Below are positions 47,201-57,961 of a stretch of DNA of 64,000 bases, in pieces (within the stretch, counting starts at the first letter, position 1; the number at the start of each line of letters is the position of its first letter). The DNA comes from Cloeon dipterum (taxonomy: Eukaryota > Arthropoda > Insecta > Ephemeroptera > Baetidae): the NCBI RefSeq assembly GCF_949628265.1, contig NC_088788.1, forward strand, positions 36,832,959 through 36,896,958, written 5' to 3'. The notes under the pieces were generated by a model. It saw only the letters and a list, made by a program, of their open reading frames with translations, had not been told where the DNA came from and made no database searches. The translations under genes were made by a program, and so were the position numbers.

Positions 47201-49143
47201 TTCCCGTCACCTTCAGATGCATGGACCAGAAAGTGAAAGTGGACTCGAGGGTGTCTCGGTTTGTGTTGCCCATCGGCGCCACTGTTAATATGGACGGCAC
47301 GGCCCTGTTCGTCAGCATCGCCTCAGTCTTCATAGCCCAGATCAATGAGATTCCGCTCGGCATGGGGGAATACGTTACCATTGCGTGAGTACACCACAGA
47401 GGCGTTGCAATTTTTGCAATCGGCCGCTGCGCTTGAACAAAGAGAGCGGCCATATTGTGACGTCATCACTGCTCAGTGGGCATCTATTTTTACACCAAAC
47501 ATCAGTGGCCATGACACTGATGACGTCACAAAATGGCCGCTATCAAGCGCTTCACGACTAACGCAGCGTCCGATTCTACAAATTCCAACGGCAAATTTAC
47601 TTTCACAATTTTAAGCGTCGAAAACAAACAATTTTGTAATATGACATCTCTAGTCCTTTAAAGGAATATCGATTTTTTTTCTTTTGTATTATCGAAAAAA
47701 ATTCGCCAACCCTGGTTTACTTGAGTCTTGAGTCTAATGATTTTCAACTTGATTTTTTTGCAGCCTTACTTCCACCGCAGCAAGTATCGCGTCTGCCAGC
47801 GTTCCGAGCGCGGCGCTTGTGCTCATGTTGATTGTGTTGACGGCCATCGACGCTCCGGTCCAAGACGTCTCTTTGCTTTTTGCCGTTGACTGGTTTGTGT
47901 AAGTGTCGCAACAACAACAAAAAAAATCGATAAATTTAAAACAAAAATGGTCAACAAGGGTCGCCTTGTAAATTGAAACCATGTTCTAGTACCCCTATGG
48001 GTGTCATTATATTTCACAACAAAAACGATTTATTTTAACGCTTGCTTCGAGGGTGGTCGCGACCTTCTTTCGGAATGCGGGCTGTTGAAAAAAAGAGTTA
48101 TTTGTTGCAGTGATCGCGTTCGCACAACCAACAACATGCTGGGCGACTGCTATGCTGCTGCCGTGGTCGAGCACTTGTCCAGTGCGGAGCTCAATTCGTC
48201 ACCTTCCCACGGAGCAATTGTCCGCAACATCGGCGACAAGGAAGTCAGTTGGAATTTCTCTCATTTTCCCCCCTTTGTGCGCAGAGCGTGAGATTGCTTT
48301 TTAGTTCGAAAAAGCAATTTCCTAACAGCATTGCCTAGTAATAATTTTGTAATCCCAAATTTTATGAAATTTAAAATATATCTCGCAATGTTACCAGTTC
48401 CTTAAGAATTTCCAGATTGTGAAATCACGTTATTTTAACTAACACTCTTTAAATTTTAAAAAATGTAGTTTTACTCAATTTTGTATTTTTGGTGGGTCAT
48501 GTTTGTCATTTCTAGAAAGAATTTATCAAAAAAATTTAAAGACCGTCTTTGACGAAGTTTCTGAGCACACCAATCGATTCTTGAGGGTCGAATTAGGTAA
48601 ATTTGATATTTTTCGCTCCAAAATGTGCAGCGCGACGTGCGTAACACAAGTAGAACGTTGTTTCCCGCCAAAACAATACGAATGCGAGAACTGCGCATGC
48701 GTCAGACCTGGTTTGAGCACTTGCAGAGAGACCGCCATTACGAATGACTCCTTTGTCAGATCCAGCCAGCTCTGACGCATGCGCACTTCATATTGTTTTG
48801 GCGGGGGAAAATGTTCGCACGTCGCGCTGCACTTTTCGGTCGGAAAAAATATCTCTTTACCTAATTCGACACCCTCAAGAATCGATTGATGTGCTCAGAA
48901 ACTTCGTCAAAGGCGGTCTTTAAGCTATTTTCGGTATATTATCGTAGTTCAAAAACTTTGATGCAATTCTATTTACGCTATTTACAGACGCAAGAGCATG
49001 CTTCCGCCACTGGGAATGGGCACGCGGGCAATGGGCACATTCTCCCACTCACGCGGAGTGACCTGAAAGGGAGCGAGACCTCGGAGACTGCGGCTATGCT
49101 GGAAGTTGTGCGGATACAGGAGCCAGCCGTGCATAAGAAATAG
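38211..49143 (+). CDS. Eaat1: Excitatory amino acid transporter, Eaat1 type (SLC1 family)
   Basis: Eleven exons: 38211-38373, 42273-42398, 42761-42968, 43027-43069, 43520-43647, 43842-43988, 44693-44926, 47190-47384, 47764-47898, 48111-48243 and 48988-49143; phases match, 555 residues. TM1 is [32 protein letters not shown] and [13 protein letters not shown] follow. The large extracellular loop carries sequons at about N194 and N198. The transport core has the P-x-TF segment after hairpin 1, NMDGT (383-387), FIAQ and [16 protein letters not shown] (457-472), which hold Na+ and substrate ligands. It takes up glutamate/aspartate with 3 Na+ and one proton in exchange for K+, mainly in glia of insects. 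Hairpin 1 reads ATASTAAALP, with fewer serines than the vertebrate SSSS motif. The start is the first in-frame ATG; a second ATG 14 codons later is possible. Confidence 0.95.
39236..39607 (+). mobile_element. Relic of a retroelement C-terminal region (EAAT intron 1)
   Basis: A 123-codon open frame in EAAT intron 1. It ends with a Cys/His cluster, CVCKLCDES...FYHFLSCD. This resembles the zinc-binding segment (C-x2-C...H-x4-C type) near the C-terminus of non-LTR reverse transcriptases. AAATAAAATGAC follows the stop. No RT core motifs are present, so at best it is a fragment. It could also be a chance frame. Confidence 0.4.
41730..42136 (-). repeat. Dispersed repeat family A copy (EAAT intron 1)
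   Basis: In reverse orientation it carries the family A blocks (GTTGAACGGTGTGCAGTTTT, CCTAGATTTGG). It continues through a TTTTTACACAAGTTCTTACG segment to CGATCGGGCTTGACGAGAGG and CACACCTT. The copy at 50085-50457 has the same longer order, so the full family unit is at least 400 bp. Confidence 0.7.
42736..42754. repeat. (GT)n microsatellite at an exon border
   Basis: A GT run ending just before the CACGCAG acceptor of EAAT exon 3. It takes the place of a normal pyrimidine tract. Confidence 0.85.
45901..45934. repeat. (CT)n-rich microsatellite
   Basis: An interrupted CT/T run in EAAT intron 7. Confidence 0.85.
47400..47600. repeat. Foldback repeat with paired CRE sites (EAAT intron 8)
   Basis: The inner stem pairs GCGGCCATATTGTGACGTCA at 47446 with TGACGTCACAAAATGGCCGC ending at 47540. 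Outer parts (GCGCTTGAAC, GCAATCGGCCGCTGC) pair more loosely with AAGCGCTTC and GCAGCGTCCGATT. Two TGACGTCA cores are present. The right half is repeated at 33680-33790. Confidence 0.75.
48540..48919. mobile_element. TTAA-flanked foldback MITE, copy 2 (EAAT intron 10)
   Basis: 380 bp, same family as 35059-35430. Both ends begin AGACCG(T/C)C and are bordered by TTAA (48536-48539 and 48920-48923). The arms share GAAGTTTCTGAGCACACC, AATCGATTCTTGAGGGTCGA, CGCGACGTGC and GCGCATGCGTCAGA. The loop is larger than in copy 1. No coding capacity. Confidence 0.85.
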
Positions 49144-50084
49144 ATAGACTGACCTGACACTGTACCTGATCGCCACACGAGTGAATGCGTTTCAAAAAAG
49201 GGTGTGTCGTGGATTTCAATTTTTCGTTTGACCTCCGTTTATTTAAAATTTTGTAAGCGTTTAAAAAAAACAAATTCTTTTCTTTTCTTTGATTACGATT
49301 CATTTGCAGCTGGGCTTACCTTGAGCATTTTGTTTATTGGTAAAACTCTGAGGTCAATATACTACTTTTTTCTTTAAAATGAATGTTTCAGAGCGATAAG
49401 AAATAATTTTACGTGTTAGACGGGTATTTTCATCTAAAAACCAATGCAGTTTAGACTCATAACTATATAATAGTCGATTTATTGAATTAGTAGTGATGTT
49501 TACGTTCCAATCGTAGATGAAATAATCAATTTTGCAACGCCTCGTTTCTTTGAGGCTTTCGCCGAAATTAATTGGAATTGAAAAGATCGAAAAATTGTAG
49601 TGTTGCGAAGTGGATGTCGACCAGGTAAGTATATAGTTGACGCCGCACGCGCGTCCTCTTTCTCAGTAGTTACGTTATAGACTCAATAAAAAAGCACACG
49701 TTTTATCCCTGCACGGAATTTTTAAGCAAAGCAATGCTGTGATGATCATTTATCGCAAGCACTATTTTGATAGATGGCAAGGTTTTTGAAACTTTACAAT
49801 GTTCATCACGCCTCTAAAGATCTGAAATCCACGAGGCGTATTTTTGAAATAATGTTTAAAACCTGGAAACAGAAAACAGTTTGGAACTTTAAATTTTAAT
49901 TAATAGCAGAAGCAGTGGGCTAAAACACATTAAACCTTGATGATATATATATTTGTGACTGTATTTCATGTCATTTAATTGTAAAAAAAACCGAATAAAC
50001 AGAAAATAATATATGATGTACACACAATTTCGTATATAAGTTTTATTTATTTACACCAACAAATGAATTCCAGAATTTATAGGA
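49144..50084. other. EAAT 3' UTR and downstream AT-rich DNA
   Basis: No gene was recognised. The stretch should contain the EAAT 3' UTR; the first good AATAAA is at 49685. A frame at about 49094-49303 on the other strand is a shadow. Confidence 0.55.
49685..49690 (+). terminator. Possible polyadenylation signal of EAAT
   Basis: AATAAA about 540 bp past the stop codon. Another AATAAA lies at about 49994, so the true end is uncertain. Confidence 0.35.
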
Positions 50085-50457
50085 GATTCGTTTCCTCTGA
50101 AATCCATTCAGCTGCTCAGGAGAGATTGAGAAGATTATATAACGCTGTGGTGTTTTTGCAAATTCTGATGGCTGAAACCTGAGATTTGGAGTGTATAAAA
50201 TTTAAAAATTAAAAAAATTCGTGATTTATTAAATTTGAAGTGAATTTTCCGAATTTTCTCTAAAACAAAAAAAGAACACCTCTAAATTTTCACACGAGTT
50301 CCCAAGTGTCATGGGGCAACTTTTAAGCGCACTCTCAAAATTCTAAAAACCAGAGCTCATTAATTAAAAACGATTAACGAATATTGACCTTGATCTAGCA
50401 CATAAAATTTGGTGTCAGTTCGATCGAGCTCAGCAAGAGGAATCCAAAACACACCTT
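50085..50457 (-). repeat. Dispersed repeat family A copy
   Basis: Reverse orientation. It has GAAATCCATTCAGCTGCTCA, the TGTTTTTGCAAATTCTGA block, CCTGAGATTTGGAG, TTTTCACACGAGTTCCCAAG and CGATCGAGCTCAGCAAGAGG, in the same order as 41730-42136. Confidence 0.7.
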
Positions 50458-50606
50458 ATTTTTAAAATTGCTCGACAGGGAGATTTTATACTGATTTTCC
50501 ATACTTTCCCAAAAAAATCCAGTTTAAATACAATATTTTGACTAAAAATGGAATACTAATTAGAAATAAAACGTAAAAAAGTCTATTAGAAGCGAGGGTG
50601 GCGGGT

Positions 50607-50611
50607 AAAAA
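50607..50611 (-). terminator. RNA polymerase III terminator
   Basis: A run of five T on the minus strand, three bases past the 3' end of the tRNA-Leu gene. Confidence 0.8.
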
Positions 50612-50614
50612 GTT

Positions 50615-50698
50615 TGTCAGAAGTGGGATTCGAACCCACGCCCGGAGAACCGGACTGCGACCTGAACGCAGCGCCTTAGACCGCTCGGCCATCCTGAC
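50615..50698 (-). tRNA. tRNA-Leu (anticodon CAG)
   Basis: 84 nt. The acceptor stem pairs GTCAGGA with TTCTGAC, followed by discriminator A. The D-arm contains TGGCCGAGCGG, which also serves as the A box. The anticodon stem is CTGCG/CGCAG around loop TTCAGGT, giving CAG. The long variable arm (about 13 nt) is typical of tRNA-Leu. The T arm contains GGTTCGAATCC, the B box. There is no intron. The sequence is nearly identical to other animal tRNA-Leu(CAG), so it should be functional. Confidence 0.98.
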
Positions 50699-53600
50699 AC
50701 TTGGCGCAGGGGGGAAGAGTCAGAGTACTTGTAGCAGCAGTCGTTTGCTCGCGAAGTGACGTCAGAGGCTAGCCTCTCGCGAGGCTCAACAAAATGCTCA
50801 CCTATGTGATCAATGCTATCTCGTTGCCGCTGTAAACGCAAAGCAAAATGCTACTCTCACATTCCAGGCCTGCCTTGTCCCCTTGCACCGCTCAAAAGCT
50901 TCGTTTCTAAATAAATATTCTTTTGTGTCGAAACCTTTTGTAACCCCTAAGCACACGAAAAACCCGTGTAATTCTCAGGAATGTTGGCTTTATAATGGGG
51001 ATTCTTGCACGAATTCTCGGAATTCCCGGCTTTGGGTTATTACGGTTATGTATTACTCTGTTTTTATGGACAGCAAGATTCTCAATATTTGTGTTTTATC
51101 TCATGCGATTCTATTTCCGTTGAATTAATTTTGTTTGGCTAAATTAGCACACAGATTCTAGAATTAAGTAAATCATTTAGGGTGTTTTTGATATATTATT
51201 CTACATACGTGTCACTTAATTAATAAGTGAAAAGTGCGGTAAATTGCAGGATGGGTGAGGCGAACATGGTGGCAAAGTGCTTGGTAAGAATTTGCAAGTT
51301 ATTGCCTGTGTGAGGAGGGCTTTCGCACCTAAAATACCGCCGGAAATGGCATTTCAAGAAAAAGCGACTTGGCTTTGGCTGCTGAGCCGTCAGCGCGAAG
51401 CGAACGCATTTGCATTACTTGGCGCGAGTGCGGCACCGGCTAAAGGCTTAATTCGCAGAGTACACGCGTTCGCCATCTTTTGTCCTGTTGCAAAAGCCGC
51501 CGGCGTCGGCACCACTCGGCACCGGCAGGTGGCGGGAAAACCGGTTCACCGGCGGCGCCCGGCACGCTGGAAAAGGCGCCAAAGGTGAACTCAAGGGCAA
51601 AACCGGTAGAAAAATCGCCACTTTTGCAGCAAATGCCCGGGCATTTGGTTTCACGATTCGTTTGATCTCGGCCAGACACGAATCACGAATCCTCGCCGAT
51701 TCCACCGGTTTCCGGCGTCCCATTGGGATTTTCCCGATTTATCCTTAAATGAAATAAAAATAAATAATCATTTCGCTGGGACTGCACTGCACGCACGAGT
51801 TGGCGTCTCGGTCTCGAGAGGTGGAAACATCCGCTCGTCGAAGGCTTGCTTGCTTGGTTGGATGTGGATGCAGTGTGTAAAATAAAAGCACTAATTTCTT
51901 TCTCCGTGCAGGCATTATTTTCGTACACCTGAAGGCAGCCCAAGCCGCAGCCGCCGCCACTGGTTCACTGACCTGAAATTACGGAGGCCTCAAAGTGTTA
52001 GTTGCACCTGCTATGCAGCTGCACACTCTCTTCTTAATTATGTCCGGCCGATTGATAATACTGATTAGATCAGGAATTTTTTAAAGGCAAATCGATGCGA
52101 AATTGTTAAAAGCTTACAAAATATCCGGTTTAAAATTTTTTTATTTTATTTTAATTACGAGCTGAATTTCCAAATTTGCCATCTCGGCAATTTATGGATT
52201 AAATAATAGACTAGAAAATTATGCGAAAGTTTTTTTTTTAAATTAAGTAGATTAAATTGGAATTTCAGCTTAATTATAAATTCATTCTTAAAAGGTGCTG
52301 ATTTAGTCTGCTGGCCATTTTTTCGCATGAATTCTGGTTTGTTTGTGCTGGGAGTCTCATAATAATATAGTGCTCGTGCACGATGAGCTCATGGCGTTTG
52401 AATCACGACGAGTGCATCGCGCGCGCGAGAGAGAGAGAAAGAGAAACCGCCGCGTTTTCAGCCTGTCTGCCTTCTCGTCGTTCTCACGACACGCGTTAAA
52501 ATGCCTTTGCTCTCTCTCTCTCTTCGCTGGTCGGATCGCTTCATTTCGATTGCTGATGCTTGGAAAAGAGCCGAAATTACTTATTTGCTGTTAGGATGTC
52601 AGGGGCGATAATGAGCAAATCCCTTTGACACGCATTGTTTGTTCGCGGCGGCGGCGGCGTCGTCGGCGGCAGAGGAGCGGCGGCGGCGGCGGAGAGTGAG
52701 AGTCGTGCCAAAGCCACGCACGAATATCGATCCAAGGAGCATGCTCCTGTTTCAGCCAAACTCGGCCCTTGAAATTACGTGAATCGTCCTTCTCGGAAAA
52801 AATGAATTGAAATTCGAGTTGCTCGTACCGCCTTGTGTGTGACATTGACGCCGCTTCTCAAAGGCATCGCGGTGCGTGGCTCATCAATCAATCATAAGGG
52901 CCCTCTATTGACCGGCGAGCGGCAACAGAGACGCGATTCGGCTCCATTGTTGTAGATGGCGGGCGCGGCGAGCGAGCGAGTGCCGTCTCGTCTCATTACT
53001 CACATCATGCATCTGCACGGAATGGTTCGAAAAAAACGACGGGCTAATTTAAATAAAATTTATTTTGTCAGTATCATGTCTCTTAGTTGACCAACCAAAT
53101 ACTATTACGCCCCACCCCCCTTCCCTCCCAGCCCCAAACAAGTGTGAGACGATAAAACACGAGAAGTTGCTTTTAATCAGTAATGTTAATACCTGAAGCA
53201 GCGTTTTTGGCTCCGTCTGGATCGATATTGGCCATTGTCGTAAGTAGTGCGATTCGTTCGATTCGTACAGACAAGTATGCTCGGACATTTACAAAATTAC
53301 ACAGTGACTGCATGTGAACACACCTAACATAAATGCCGTTCACAAACGATTCGCCGAGCAGGGCATCCTATTTAGCCTGGCGTGTGCTTCCCTACCAATA
53401 ATCAGTTCCAAAACAGAGAGAGGTCAGGTCGCTCCACTTTTTCATTATTTTTCATTTACTCCAGAGTTATAACGTTCGTTTTTGACGATGGAAAAGATGT
53501 GAGAAAGCAAAGAAAAAGAAGCGTAGGTTTTGAGTGGTTTTTATTGCCTCGAAATAAATAAATTTAAAAAAAAACTCATCTTAATACCAAGGCAGGCTGG

Positions 53601-54656
53601 ATTGATTCGTCAAATGCAAAGATCAGTTTTATTAAGAGGTTTATTTTGCAATATTTGGGAGAGACCTTTGTACAAATTACGTCTTAGAATTTAAAAAGTC
53701 TAGTCTAGGCATTTCTCTTAAATCTTTCTTTCTTTTTGTTTGTGTTTCTTTAACTACCCAACCTTTTACAAAATAAAACATGAATGAAATGACAGTGGGA
53801 CGTGCTTGCTTGCGAGAGTACAAAAAATAAACGGTGGAAAATGAACTTAGGAGAAAGCGAACCCACGTTCAAGACACGAGAGACTGCGCGGGCCAGAGGG
53901 CGGGCAAAACAAATAATCGTTGGCTTGCAAGAATGATGGATGATCGATTTTTTTCATTTTTCCATTTTCACGTACATGTGTGTGTATGCGTGTTGAGTGT
54001 GTGTCTATTTAAAAAAATTATCATCTCCCCATACAAATATCTCAAAATTTGTTGCTTTACATGCTAAGTACTTGAGGGTAGAGAGTGGGCAAAGAACCAA
54101 AGTGACGACTGGCTGTTTCTGGAGTGCTGATGGTCCGCGGAGGACGCGAGCGTCGAGTCGGCGGCCGGTTGTTTGACTGTTGCGGCGGCGGCGGGCCTGA
54201 GGGTCCGTCGGGTCCTGCCAGATCCCGACCAACCCTCTTGCGCGACCCTTATTGATGAGCAGGCCGTGTGGCGGGCGGGCGGGCGGTTTAAATTCGTGGA
54301 ACTCGCTTGCATCGTCATACAGTCGTTCGCACAACTCGCACAATTAACACTCGGACTCGCGTGATTCAACAAGTTGAGAGTTCTCCGACCCGACATCTCG
54401 ACGACGCGCGCGCGTTTGAGAGTCTCGAAACAGCAGCAGTGTTGCTTGTGATTGACGTGGTGGTGGAGGTGGTGGTAGTTGTGGTGGACGAGGCGGATGT
54501 GTGAACGGGGTACATTTCAAAGTAACATAAATAACGCGATGGTGGCCACTCCGTACCCCCAAGTGCAGGGGAGGGTGGCAGGTAAATCAGTCCATGATCA
54601 GGTGGTCATGGTACCAGTGTCTGTTCTTTCGAAATTACTCGTTAACTTTTTGAACC
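50699..54656. other. tRNA to prothymosin intergenic or 3' UTR region
   Basis: No coding gene was recognised. GC-rich islands lie at 51470-51720 and 52600-52990, where many overlapping frames appear by composition alone. A short ATG-started segment (51251-51283) sits between AG and GTAAGA, like a small exon, but has no partner. The right end probably holds the long 3' UTR of the prothymosin-like gene; minus-strand AATAAA signals occur at 53628 and 53540. Confidence 0.5.
52644..52695. repeat. CGG/GGC trinucleotide-rich tract
   Basis: Two interrupted CGG runs with a short spacer (GTCGTCGGCGGCAGAGGAG). It lies in a CpG-rich island with no confirmed transcript. Confidence 0.85.
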
Positions 54657-57546
54657 TTATGCGTCGTCATCGTCGTCGCCGTCTTCTGCCTCCCCTTCGC
54701 CCTCGCCGTCTTCATCTTCCTCCTCTGCACGATTGAAAATAGAGAAAAAAGACGGCAATTAGCGATTAATTAGTCCAATCAATTGAAAGCCTCCTCACCT
54801 TCACCCTCGGGAATTTCTTCTTCTTCGTCCTCATCTTCTCCTTCTACATCCTCCTCGTCTTCCACTTCGTCCTCGTCTCCGTTTTCCTCCTTTTTCTGTT
54901 TTTTGACGTCATCGTCTTTGTCCTGCAACACGAGACACACGTTGGAATTATTTTGATTTCCATTTGCATCACAACAACATGGAGAGCGAGCAATTACGCC
55001 TGAGAGCTGACTGACTGACTCGAGTGAGTGAGAGAGAGGAAGCCCGAAAAGACGAGTCAAGCAAGCGTTTGCGGCAATGGTTTCACATAAACATCGCGGC
55101 CGCTTCGTGTTTCTGCTCGCTTTATGATAAATCAAGCGAGCGAGTGAGAACCGAACGAGTATCGGCTTTTCCCGCTCTGCGACTAGCCTCGCGCCGGGCC
55201 GCCGAAAGGGGGCCGGCAGCCGGTGGCGACTCCACGCGGCACACGGCGGCTCGGCGCGAATTTCGGCGGCCCGGCGCGAGGCTAGCGACCCAGACGCCCT
55301 CCCGTTGGCTGCCGCCGCCCCCCACCACTCCGCCGGCCGGCTTCGCTGCTTTTTCACCAAATTTTCTGCCAAGCTCCGGAAAAAGGGGATTCGCGCCAAT
55401 TCCTGGCCGACCTGACACGCCGCCCCCCTTCTCCCCCGCGAAATAATTGGAAACAAAAAAATTTAATGGTTCAAATCGGCAACGGCACCTGGCGGGCAGG
55501 GCGCGTGCGCGCGCGGATAAAAAATCGGGGCTCGTGTTGTCGAATAATGAGCAGATGTCCCGTGGCCCATTTATAATAACTCTGACGGCGGCGGTGGCGG
55601 CTGAGGCTGGCTCGTGCCGTCGAGCAGCCGACAAAAACGCGACCCGCCAATTGAATTATCAAAATCGGTCCCTGCCGCAAACAGATTCAAAGCGTGCGAT
55701 GAATGAAGAGGCAATCGATAGGCCAAAAGAGGCGCCACCATTCAAACTCGTACACGAATGGGGCTAGAATAGTAAAATAAAAATACGTGTCAAGGGTAAA
55801 CGGGGGAGATCAGCGAGTGAGCAAGCTGTCGCCACGAGTACCCTTTTTTAATTTCCCTGCGTGTATCATGGGATGCGCCGATATCGAAAGCGAATCCCTC
55901 GAATGTCACAGGTCTGATTTTAAATACAACAATGGCGTCCAAAGTGTAAGAGCCTTTAATAAAAAATAAAAATTTCATAAAAAGATGCAAAAGCCGATTG
56001 GAAGGGTGAAGCATAATTTTTGATTAATTATTGCGACGGCGGCGTGCCCATCTGTTGCATAGTTTGCGGCTCACCTGGTGCCGGCTGGCGGGCTTAGCCA
56101 GGTGCCCTCGCGTTCGCCCGGCACGCCACGCTTTCCCGCCAATATGGCGAAAACGTGAATGGCCCCGCCGAAATTTCATTCCCCCCGCGTGATGCGAGTG
56201 AAAAAGCAGCTCGATGGCAGATTGCGATCGGATCGCGATTGAAATGCAAGAGGCGCTTGCTTGCCACAGCGTCGCCGTCCTCCTCGTGATTTTCTTTTTT
56301 TTCTTTCTTTCTTTCTCGCTCGCTTTCACGCAAATTCAACCTGTTGGATGCACGGCCCGAATTATTGCAGCGTGTGTACGAGATAAGCCAACGGCAAATT
56401 TAATTAATTTCCGACACACGTGTGCTGCAATTTTCATTACCGCCATTAACATAATCTGATTTGCGGGCGGGGTGTCGCACACTGCGTCAAAACAAGCAAA
56501 TTTTTATTTTTATTTATATCCTGTCATAAAAAAAATAAAAACCACCCCCCCCCCATCAAATGAGTGGATCAGGCCGGCAATAAAAAGAGAAAATAAAAAA
56601 GATCTGAGTTGCATGGAGTGCACGCGGTCAAAGGCTGCGAGATGCAATTAGTCGGCGAGTGCGAGTGCACACAGTCATCTCGAGGAAGAAAGGGAAATAA
56701 TTCATGCCGGCGTCGCCGGCTTTCCAAATACATAGCAACCACGAGGTCCAAATAGAAACCAAGCACACGCGATAAGTGCCGGCAAAAACAGGAAAGTCGA
56801 GGTAAATTTTCTAAAAATTCCATTTTAGACCGAAAGTGATGCGATTTTTTTGTTAATTCGGCCAGAGTGCCGAACACGCGGTCGAACCAAGTTTGTTTAA
56901 GATCTTTGGTTCAGAATTATCGATTCAAAAGATGGCCTAGCCTCGCGCGCAGGGCTCCCACAATAAAAGACCGCCATGTTCAAATATGAAGCGAAACTAG
57001 CCTCGCACCGAGGCGCTCGAAAATAAAGACGCGCGCATGTATTTCAATGTGAATAATACGCGATTTCACAATGAAAACAAGCACATTGCACAACAAACGT
57101 TCGCAATTAATCAGAACTGGAGTTGGCGTGCGAATGACACCGGCTGCGCGGCGAAATTCACGCGGAAAATCGAGTCGGGCCGAAACGCCGGCCGGCACTC
57201 ACATGGCATGACTGTAGCGTCCATTGCCTTTACCGCGCAAACACGCTCGCAGACCGCAAAATAACTTGTAATTCGCTCCAAATCCTCTTTAAACCGGACG
57301 GAATTTGCTTCTAGCGTACAGACTCGTCTCAAAAATTGAGTTTGAGCGAAATTTAGCACATGCGGCGGATGGCCGCCATAATTCCACTTTGAAAGTTTGC
57401 TCAATGTTTTCCGAGGGGCATGCGATAATTACCTCCGCCGGCCTCTTTGTTCCCTTGATTTCCGCCTTGGCGTCGGCGACAACCTTCTCGTTGTTCTCCT
57501 TAACGTTCTCGACGGCCACTTCGGCGTTGTTTTCTGTGGAACTCAT
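54657..57546 (-). CDS. PTMA: Prothymosin alpha-like acidic nuclear protein
   Basis: Three exons: 57433-57546, 54799-54922 and 54657-54724; phases match, 101 residues. The protein is intrinsically disordered. The N-terminal third (MSSTENNAEVAVENVKENNE) resembles the start of prothymosins and is followed by GTKRPAE (32-38) and KKQKK (45-49), which together look like a split nuclear localisation signal. The rest is almost pure Glu/Asp/Gly. In vertebrate prothymosin alpha the basic pair comes after the acidic run; here it comes before it. Family members bind linker histone H1 and act as chaperones in chromatin loosening; some have roles in cell survival. No hydrophobic core or cysteine is present. 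Intron 1 is 2.5 kb, CpG-rich and contains a perfect 25-bp hairpin. The gene is head-to-head with RPL36A. Assignment rests on composition and the two basic motifs. Confidence 0.78.
55183..55285. repeat. Perfect 25-bp GC-rich hairpin in prothymosin intron 1
   Basis: Left arm 55183-55207 starts CTAGCCTCGCGCCGGG; right arm 55261-55285 ends CCCGGCGCGAGGCTAG. The 25 positions are exact complements. The loop is 53 nt. About three quarters of the stem is G or C, so the RNA or single-strand form would be very stable. Pairing stops abruptly at both ends of the stem. Confidence 0.9.
56540..56560. repeat. Poly-C tract
   Basis: A run of about 12 C after AAAATAAAAACCA in prothymosin intron 1. Confidence 0.85.
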
Positions 57547-57961
57547 TTTGGATTTGGAGTTTGTGTGAGGACTGCTGGAGCGACACTGAAGTTGTGCTGC
57601 CAAATGCCGGTTCAAAAATGAATATGGCGCGCATAACGCGGGTCAAATCAAACTTCGCTGCCATTGGCCGACGCCTCCCCTCCACACCGTCCTGGAAGAC
57701 CACATCTTTGCAGATTTTCGAAGGTATTTTCGCCATTAAAACTAAAAAAAGTAAGAAATTTTGATTTAAATTTTGTTCTAGATGATAATTCGGTTTTCAA
57801 ACGCGTTTAGGGGAAATTAAATTTTAATAAACTTCACGCAAGAAGACGTCGAGTTTGGTCGGGTGCTTCCGCTAAATCGAAAATCCTTACGGCAGAGGCA
57901 CCTATCGACAGTGGTTGGAAGTGAATGTTGAGTTCTGTCGGCCGGTGGACCATCTGTAAAA
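57547..57961. promoter_or_regulatory. Shared upstream region of prothymosin-like gene and RPL36A
   Basis: The two start codons are 415 bp apart on opposite strands. Both promoters and 5' UTRs must fit here. No TATA box is obvious. The pyrimidine stretch GTGCTTCCGC (about 57861-57870) could be a weak TOP-like RPL36A start, but this is uncertain. Confidence 0.45.

Noticed and set aside
54779-55456. 225-codon minus-strand open frame
   Set aside because: Only its last 41 codons (54799-54922) are real, as prothymosin-like exon 2. The rest is CpG-rich intron read through.
55024-55767. Several Arg/Ala/Pro-rich frames in prothymosin intron 1
   Set aside because: GC-rich sequence without stops in all frames. 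Residue use follows base composition and no splice structure supports them.
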